Below, one piece after another: positions 14,596-20,213 of a stretch of 20,213 bases of DNA. The notes beneath the pieces are model-generated. The model did not search any database, was not told the DNA's origin, and was given only the letters and a program-made list of their open reading frames with translations. The stretch is from CAZLGO01 sp964559295 (GTDB lineage: Archaea > Methanobacteriota > Methanobacteria > Methanobacteriales > Methanobacteriaceae). The stretch spans positions 1-20,213 of the forward strand of contig CAZLGO010000029.1 in assembly GCA_964559295.1 (NCBI GenBank), read 5' to 3'. The position numbers and the translations under genes are program-made. Position 1 is the first letter of the stretch; each line of letters starts with the position of its first letter.

Positions 14596-14964
14596 TGCTT
14601 TAAATAAGCCATATAAGGTTGAAACTTGAAAATAGTGATTATTTGAGCATTTAATATAATTATCTACACCACAACGGACTCAAGATACCCATGATATCAT
14701 AGAATTTAGCATCTTTTTCATTTATAATCATGAAACTGAGTTTAAGCTGATATTCTCCGTTTTAGAGTTCACGAACGATTTTGTCCATCACCAAATATTG
14801 TTCAGACGAAGAAACTTTTAAATGTATTAGGAACAATATATACATCATACTCACAAGTAATATCATTCCAAAATTTGGATATCTTTGATATTGGAAAAAT
14901 AACATTCAGTAGTTATACTCAAATATTGAAGAATAAGATTTATAATAGATTAAGAGGCTAAAAA
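14596..14964 (+). promoter_or_regulatory. Promoter region of the sensor kinase genes
   Basis: These 369 bases contain no gene. TATA-like sequences occur at about 14814-14823 (ACTTTTAAAT), 14832-14842 (ACAATATATAC) and 14938-14946 (TTTATAATA); the last is close enough to the ATG at 14965 to give an almost leaderless message, while AGAGG at 14953-14957 could serve as RBS for a longer one. A near-perfect symmetric site, TCCAAA-A-TTTGGA (14867-14879), lies between these boxes and is a possible operator. Confidence 0.45.
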
Positions 14965-17899
14965 ATGTCTGAAGCCAAGATTTTAATTGTTGAGGATGAG
15001 GGACTCACAGCAATGGAACTCCAGCAAAAGTTGTTATCCAGGGGCTATGATGTCCCTAGTTTTGCTTTTTCCAAGAGAGATGCCGTTAAAAAGGCTGAAG
15101 AGACAAAACCCGATTTGGTTTTGATGGATATTGTGTTAAAAGGAGGAGGCGACGGTATAGACGCCGCAGAAGAAATTATTGAACGTTTTAATATTCCTGT
15201 GATATACGTTACAGCTTATGGTGATGAAAAAACGCTGCAGCGTGCAAAGATGACAAAGCCTTCAGCCTATATATTAAAGCCATACGAGGATACAGAATTA
15301 CAAAATAACATCGAGACGGCACTTTACAAGCATAAAATAGAACAAAAGTTGGTAGGTAGTGGAAAATGGCTTGACAAAGAACTCGAGGGTTCGGATGGAG
15401 CTGTGATTGTTACTGACGCTGACGGAACCATTAAATTTATGAATTCTGTAGCTGAATCTCTTACTGGATGGAAGCAGAAAGATGCCTTGCTCAAAGAACT
15501 TGTTGAGCTATTTGGTATCGGAACTGAAAAAACGTCTAAAAAAACTCTAAAAGAGGTCTTAAAAGAGAAGCGAGACATTGGATCGAAAAGAAATGCTGTG
15601 CTAAAATCAAAGGATGGAAGAGAAATATTTATTGAATATAATATTGCGCCCGTTAGAGATGATAAAGGAGATTTTATAGGTGCAAGTTTGATCTTTCATG
15701 ATATCAGTAAGCGTGAAAAAAAGAAAGTACCTTCACTTAAGAGTGAAAAATTGTTCAAAAGTATTTATGAACAATCGTCTATTGGAATTGGAGTTTACAA
15801 TGCTGATGGTCAATTGATTGATGCAAATAAGGCTTTTTTTGGTTTATTTGGCGCATCTGATATTTCAGAATTAAAAAGATTCAACCTTTTCGAAGACTTC
15901 CAATTACCACCTGATGAAAAAGAAAGATTACTTCATGGGCAAACAATTAAATACGGAACTAAATTCGACTTTGAAAAAGTTAAAGAGCTTGAATTATATA
16001 AAACAACAAAATCAGGAATCATTCATTTTGAATTATCGATTAGTCCATTACTTTTAGAAGGAGAAGAACTTTCAAGCGTTTATTTGGTTCAGGTTCAAGA
16101 TATCACTAAACGCAAAATGCTTGAGGAGGCTCTATGGGAAAGCAAATATAATTACGAGGAGATTTTTGAAAGCATTGAAGATGTTTTTTTTGCAATAGAC
16201 AAGGATTTAAAATTCATTTATTGGAATAAAGCATCTGAGGATCTTACAGGCATTCAACCAAAAGATGTGATTGGAAAATCTATTTACGAAATTTTCCCTG
16301 ATATCAAAGGATCAGAGGTAGAAAAGCTGTATATAAATGTTTTAAAAACTCAAAGACATCAAAGCATCGTCAAAGAGTACCAAAAAGAAGATGATAAAAT
16401 TTTTCTTGAAATTAGCGCTTATCCATCAAGGCAAGGAGTATCTGTTTTTATCAAAGACATCAGCGGAATTAAATTTGTAAAAGAAATAGTGAAAAAGAGC
16501 GAAAAACTATATCGTACTGTAGTTTCAGATCAAACCGATCTTATTTGCCGATTCGATCCTGACGGGATACTTAAGTTTGCTAACGAAGCTTATTGTAATT
16601 ATTTTGGCAAAAAAGTTCTTGGAAATAGCTTTTATGATTTTATTTTAGACGAAGATCATGAAAATATGAAAAGGTGCATTGCATCATTTACCCCCAAAAA
16701 TCCAGTGAAAAAGATCGAAAGCCGTGTATTGAAGCCTGATGGTAGTATCAAATGGTTTGAATGGGCTATCAAAGCCATATTCAACAACGAAGGGAATATC
16801 GTGGAGTTTCAATCTGTAGGACGTGATATAACCGAACACAAGCAAGCAAAAGAATCCTTCAAAAAAGAACACCAAGAACTTGAGAAAAAAGCTGAAGAAC
16901 TCACAAGGGACAAAAAATCACTGGAAGCCGAGATCACCGTCCTTAGACAAGAAGAAGAAGCCCTCAAAAAAGCACACCAGGAACTGGAAGAAAAAGCTGA
17001 AGCAGATAAAGAAGCACTGAGGGCTGAAATAGCCCAACTAAAGCAAGCAAAAGAATCCTTCAAAAAAGAACACCAAGAACTTGAGAAAAAAGCTGNNNNN
17101 NNNNNNNNNNNNNNNNNNNNNNNNNNNNNNNNNNNNNNNNNNNNNNNNNNNNNNNNNNNNNNNNNNNNNNNNNNNNNNNNNNNNNNNNNNNNNNNAAGAA
17201 CTCACAAGGGACAAAAAATCACTGGAAGCCGAGATCACCGTCCTTAAACAGATCGAAGAACAAATTAAAGAATCACTCGTAGAAAAGGAGATGCTTCTGG
17301 GTGAAATCCATCATCAAGTTAAAAGGAGCATGCAGAGTTTTTCTAGTTTAGTTGGATTCCAATCAGGACATCTAAATGATCAGATCATCGAAAAACTTAA
17401 AGATAGTCAAAACCATATCAAATCGATAGCGCTTGTTCATGAAAAATTATATGAATCAAAAGACTTAAAAAGGATAGATTTTTCTGAATACATCCAAAAA
17501 CTAACAAATGACTTGTTCCGTTCACATGGAGTCGATCAGAATCGTATTAAACTGAAAATTAACATTGAAGATGTTTCCTTAGATATTGATACCACAATCA
17601 GACTTGGTTTGATTATAAATGAACTTGTATCAAACAGCCTAAAATATGCCTTCCCTGATGATAGAAAAGGCGAAATCCAAATAGAATTTCATTCAGATGA
17701 TGATAAATTTACGCTGAAGGTTAGTGATAATGGAATTGGATTTTCCAGAGGTTTGGACTTCCAAAAAACAGAAACATTGGGTTTGCAGTTGGTAGATACC
17801 TTGGTAAAACAGCTTGATGGTACAATCGAACTTGACAGAATTAACAAAACAGAATTTAAGATTACATTTGCAAAGCCCATCAAGAATACCAACGATTAA
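14965..17899 (+). CDS. Receiver-PAS4-coiled-coil-HisKA_2 hybrid histidine kinase (spans N gap)
   Basis: A soluble sensor kinase. Residues 1-125 are a complete receiver: acidic pair Glu10/Asp11, phospho-acceptor Asp55, Thr83 and Lys105. Four PAS-like domains follow at about 140-250, 262-385, 392-505 and 513-625, three ending in DI-x4 signatures such as DISKRE, DITKRK and DITEHK. From residue 626 a charged coiled coil with 32/35-residue repeats leads to the HisKA_2-type kinase: EIHHQVKRSMQ with the phospho-accepting His, INELVSNSLKYAFP (N box), DNGIGF and LGLQLVDTL (G boxes). No membrane segment is seen. The 100 N break the frame; joining 17095 directly to 17196 restores it (2835 bases, 944 residues) and continues the repeat exactly. 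The signal sensed is unknown. A second receiver-PAS gene starts 11 bp downstream. Confidence 0.85.
16840..17246 (+). repeat. 201-bp period coding repeat in coiled coil
   Basis: A 106-bp stretch (16840-16945) recurs exactly 201 bp later: its first 55 bases at 17041-17095 up to the gap and its last 51 bases at 17196-17246 right after it. The protein unit is AKESFKKEHQELEKKAEELT and on to VL, with a diverged 32-residue unit (EALKKAHQELEEKAE...) between. The copies are identical at the DNA level, so they are recent or gene-converted. Confidence 0.9.
17096..17195. other. Assembly gap of exactly 100 N
   Basis: One hundred N lie inside the repeat of the first sensor kinase. The round number suggests a placeholder of unknown length. 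The flanks join without loss in the repeat register, so the true insert is probably zero or a multiple of 201 bases. Confidence 0.95.
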
Positions 17900-17910
17900 A
17901 AGGAATAGAG

Positions 17911-18531
17911 ATGTCGGATGCAAAAATTTTAATTGTCAAGAACAAAGGCACCAATGCAATGGGACTTGAAAGAAAACTTGGAACTTTGGGATATCCTTCC
18001 CCTTTCGTTGTTTTTTCTGGACAGGAAGCTATCCAAAAAGCACTTGAGATAAAACCAGATCTAATTTTGATGGATATTTCATTAGAAGGAGAAATTGATG
18101 GAATAGAAGTGATCAAACAAATAAACAATAAGCTCGATATTCCGGTAATATACATCACCACTCCTACTGGTGAAAAAACAATGCGACATGCAAAGTCGAC
18201 GGAACATCATAATCATATAGTAAAGCCATTCGACGATAAGGAATTGAAATTTGCCATTGAAATGGCTATTTTTAAGCATAGGACAAATAAAAAATTAAAA
18301 GGAAGTGAAAAACAGCTACGCCTAATCACAGACAACATTTTGGATCATGTAGGTCAAGTTGATACAAAAGGTGTTTTTCAATACACAAGCCCATCGATTA
18401 AAGCTTTCGCAGGATACGAGCCTGAAGATCTTATTGGCAAGCCCTTTTTTGAATTCATACATTCGGATGATTTAGATAGAACCAAATCAGCATTTAAAAG
18501 ATGTATAACTATGGGTGGAAACAATTGGTAA
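17911..18531 (+). CDS. Receiver-PAS sensory protein, N-terminal part (frameshifted)
   Basis: This 206-codon frame starts with a receiver paralogous to that of the upstream kinase (MSDAKILIV, DLILMDISLEG). Asp55, Thr83 and Lys105 are kept, but the metal-binding acidic pair is Lys10-Asn11 instead of Glu-Asp, so it is probably a pseudo-receiver. A PAS domain begins near residue 131 (RLITDNILDHVGQVDTKGVF) and breaks after SAFKRCIT. The expected second half of the domain follows in the +1 frame from 18512 (WVETIGNPLLDDEG), with about 19 residues lost by comparison with its paralogue at 19742-20131. The frame then ends at a stop. AAAGG lies ahead of the ATG, 11 bp after the first kinase. Either a real inactivating deletion or a draft-assembly error; the next feature is the rest of the same gene. 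Confidence 0.75.
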   Translation: MSDAKILIVKNKGTNAMGLERKLGTLGYPSPFVVFSGQEAIQKALEIKPDLILMDISLEGEIDGIEVIKQINNKLDIPVIYITTPTGEKTMRHAKSTEHHNHIVKPFDDKELKFAIEMAIFKHRTNKKLKGSEKQLRLITDNILDHVGQVDTKGVFQYTSPSIKAFAGYEPEDLIGKPFFEFIHSDDLDRTKSAFKRCITMGGNNW

Positions 18532-20213
18532 TCCCCTATTGGACGATGAAGGTCAGGTTAAAGGAGCTGTGTTTAGCAGTCGTGTTATCAGCGAACGGAA
18601 GAAGATGGAAGAGGACTTACGCAATGCTTCATTATATGCCCGTGGTCTCATTGAGGCAAGTCTTGATCCAATGGTTACAATCAACCAGGAAGGAAAGATC
18701 ACCGATGTTAATAAAGCTACTGAATTATTGACAGGTGTTTGTCGCAATGATTTAATAGGAAAGGATTTTTCAAACTACTTTACAGAACCTGAAAAAGCAA
18801 ATAAAGGATATCAAAAAGCGTTGTTTTACGGATCTTTGAAAGATTATCCCCTTACAATTCGCCACAAGTCAGGCAGAACAATAGACGTTTTATACAATGC
18901 TACAGTATATAGGAATGAAGTTGGAGAAGTACAAGGTGTTTTTGCCCTCGCTCGTGATATCACTGATCTGACAAAGGCGGAAAAAGAGCTGAAGAGCAGT
19001 GAAAAATATTTTAGATCACTCATAGAAAACGCTTTGGATGTTATTTTGGTTTTGGATGATGAAGGAAATATAAATTATGCAAGCCCGTCAATTGAACGGA
19101 ACTTTGGTTATAAAATAGATGAGATAATTGGATACAATGTTTTTGATTTTGTTCATCCAGAAGATGCTCCAGATATTATCAAAATTTTCAACAGAGGAGT
19201 TCGGGAATATGGTTATAGCACTCGTATTGAAGCTCGCTGTCGACATGAAGATGGTTCATGGCGTTTTTTTGAGATCGTAGCTCAAAATCTTCTCAATGAT
19301 CCAGCAGTAGAAGGTGTTGTGGTAAACGCCTCTGATATCACCGAGCGCAAAAAAATAGAGAATGAACTAAAAAAATCTGAGAAAAACTATCGTACTCTCG
19401 TGGAAAATATCAACGACGTTATTTTCACTTTGGATACTGAGGGTAATTTTACATACATCAGCCCAGTGATAGAGCGAATTAGTGGTTATAAAGCTGATGA
19501 AATTATAGGTCAGAATTTTATCAGTTTTATGCACCCTGAAGACGTACCTGGACTGCTTGCCAGCATGAAAAGAACCTTAGCTGGTCAAAAGGAGCCCTAC
19601 GAATTTCGGGTGTTTGATAAGGAGGGGAATATCAAAGAAGTAAGAACTTCCAGCGAGCTTTTAGTGAAAAAAGGTCAGATAGTAGGGTTAAGTGGTATCA
19701 TGACCGATATCACTAAGCGCAAAAAGGCAGAAAAAGCTCTAAAAGATCGAGAAAAACGTTTGAGATTGATCACAGACAACATGTTGAATGTAGTTGGTCA
19801 GATTGATAGTAAGTTAATTTTTCAATACATTACTCCATCAGTTAAAACTGTTTTAGGATATGATGATGAAGATATATTAGGTAAAACTCCTTTCGATTTA
19901 TTTGATCTTATACATCCGGAAGATTTAGAAAAAGTTAGATCAGCTTTTCAAAAAGCTATCACCACTTATTTACCTGGTGTAATGGAATATCGTTTTAAAA
20001 ATGCGGATGGACATTATATCTGGTTAGATACATTTGCTAATCCTCTTTTTGATAATAAAGATCAGTTTAAGGGAATCGTATTTAGCGCCGCTGATATCAC
20101 TGATCGAAAAAAAATAGAAGAAGCTTTAAAAGATTCAGAGGCGATGTACAGGTCCTTTTTTGAAAACACAGGAACTGCAATGGTAATCATAGAAGAAGAT
20201 GGGACAATATCAT
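18512..20213 (+). CDS. PAS-domain array, continuation of the frameshifted sensor (partial, runs off right edge)
   Basis: The frame is open from 18512 to the end of the window (567 codons) with no stop. It begins with the second half of a PAS domain (WVETIGNPLLDDEGQVKG...VISERKKMEE). Four complete PAS domains follow: about 18620-18993 (IEASLDPMVTINQEGKIT...ARDITDLTKAE), 18994-19368 (ENALDVILVLDDEGNINY...ASDITERKKIE), 19369-19741 (ENINDVIFTLDTEGNFTY...MTDITKRKKAE) and 19742-20131 (RLITDNMLNVVGQIDSKL...AADITDRKKIE). A sixth starts at 20132 (SFFENTGTAMVIIEEDG). Short charged linkers of the KKSEKNY type separate them, as in methanogen sensor kinases. A kinase domain is expected beyond the window but is not seen. 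No natural start exists at the 5' end, so this belongs with 17911-18531 as one gene. Confidence 0.8.

Noticed and set aside
17081..17899. Separate histidine kinase gene starting just before the N gap
   Set aside because: Its first codons lie in a shifted frame created by the 100 N; it is the C-terminal half of the gene that starts at 14965.
18501..18731. 76-codon plus-strand frame over the frameshift site
   Set aside because: The PAS-coding frame from 18512 gives clear homology over the same bases; this one gives a Trp-rich sequence with no motif.

Overview
The window comes from an AT-rich archaeal genome, most likely a hydrogenotrophic methanogen of the Methanobacteriales (Methanobacterium-like). 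The evidence is the set of archaeal and methanogen marker genes: a 20S proteasome beta subunit, the KH/beta-CASP factor aCPSF1 (FttA), formate-dependent PurP, the wyosine enzyme Taw2, and ComC of coenzyme M synthesis. The order psmB-fttA-purM-comC is, as far as I recall, the same as in Methanothermobacter (MTH1202-1205). The sequence is draft quality: 100 N at 17096-17195 mark an unresolved scaffold join.

Layout. (1) 1-5434 is accessory DNA. A decayed DDE transposase (about 1-500) and a shrunken IS5-like element (4741-5434) bracket a small divergent gene group. On the minus strand a multi-cysteine 2x[4Fe-4S] protein is followed by a membrane protein that joins a PAP2-like half to a dolichol/phytol-kinase-like half. 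On the plus strand is a B12-binding radical SAM enzyme. They share a 169-bp intergenic region with a 16-bp repeat array. (2) 5658-12403 is a core minus-strand block: purP, psmB, fttA, purM, comC. Its intergenic regions carry dispersed palindromes. (3) 12739-14595 is a compact plus-strand group: taw2, a nitroreductase and a DUF429 protein. (4) 14965 to the right edge holds two tandem receiver-PAS sensory proteins. The first is a complete hybrid kinase that the N gap splits artificially. The second has a receiver lacking its acidic pair, carries a deletion/frameshift in its first PAS domain, and runs off the window as an array of at least six PAS domains.

How the genes work together. PurM and PurP act in purine synthesis, PurP using free formate as archaea do. 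FttA and PsmB are the general transcription-termination and protein-turnover machineries. ComC makes the 2-oxoacid branch of coenzyme M. The accessory group looks like a redox plus isoprenoid-lipid module: the Fe-S protein could reduce the radical SAM enzyme, and the membrane fusion could handle prenol or prenyl-phosphate groups. This is inference from domains and neighbourhood only. It is the best candidate here for an undescribed system.
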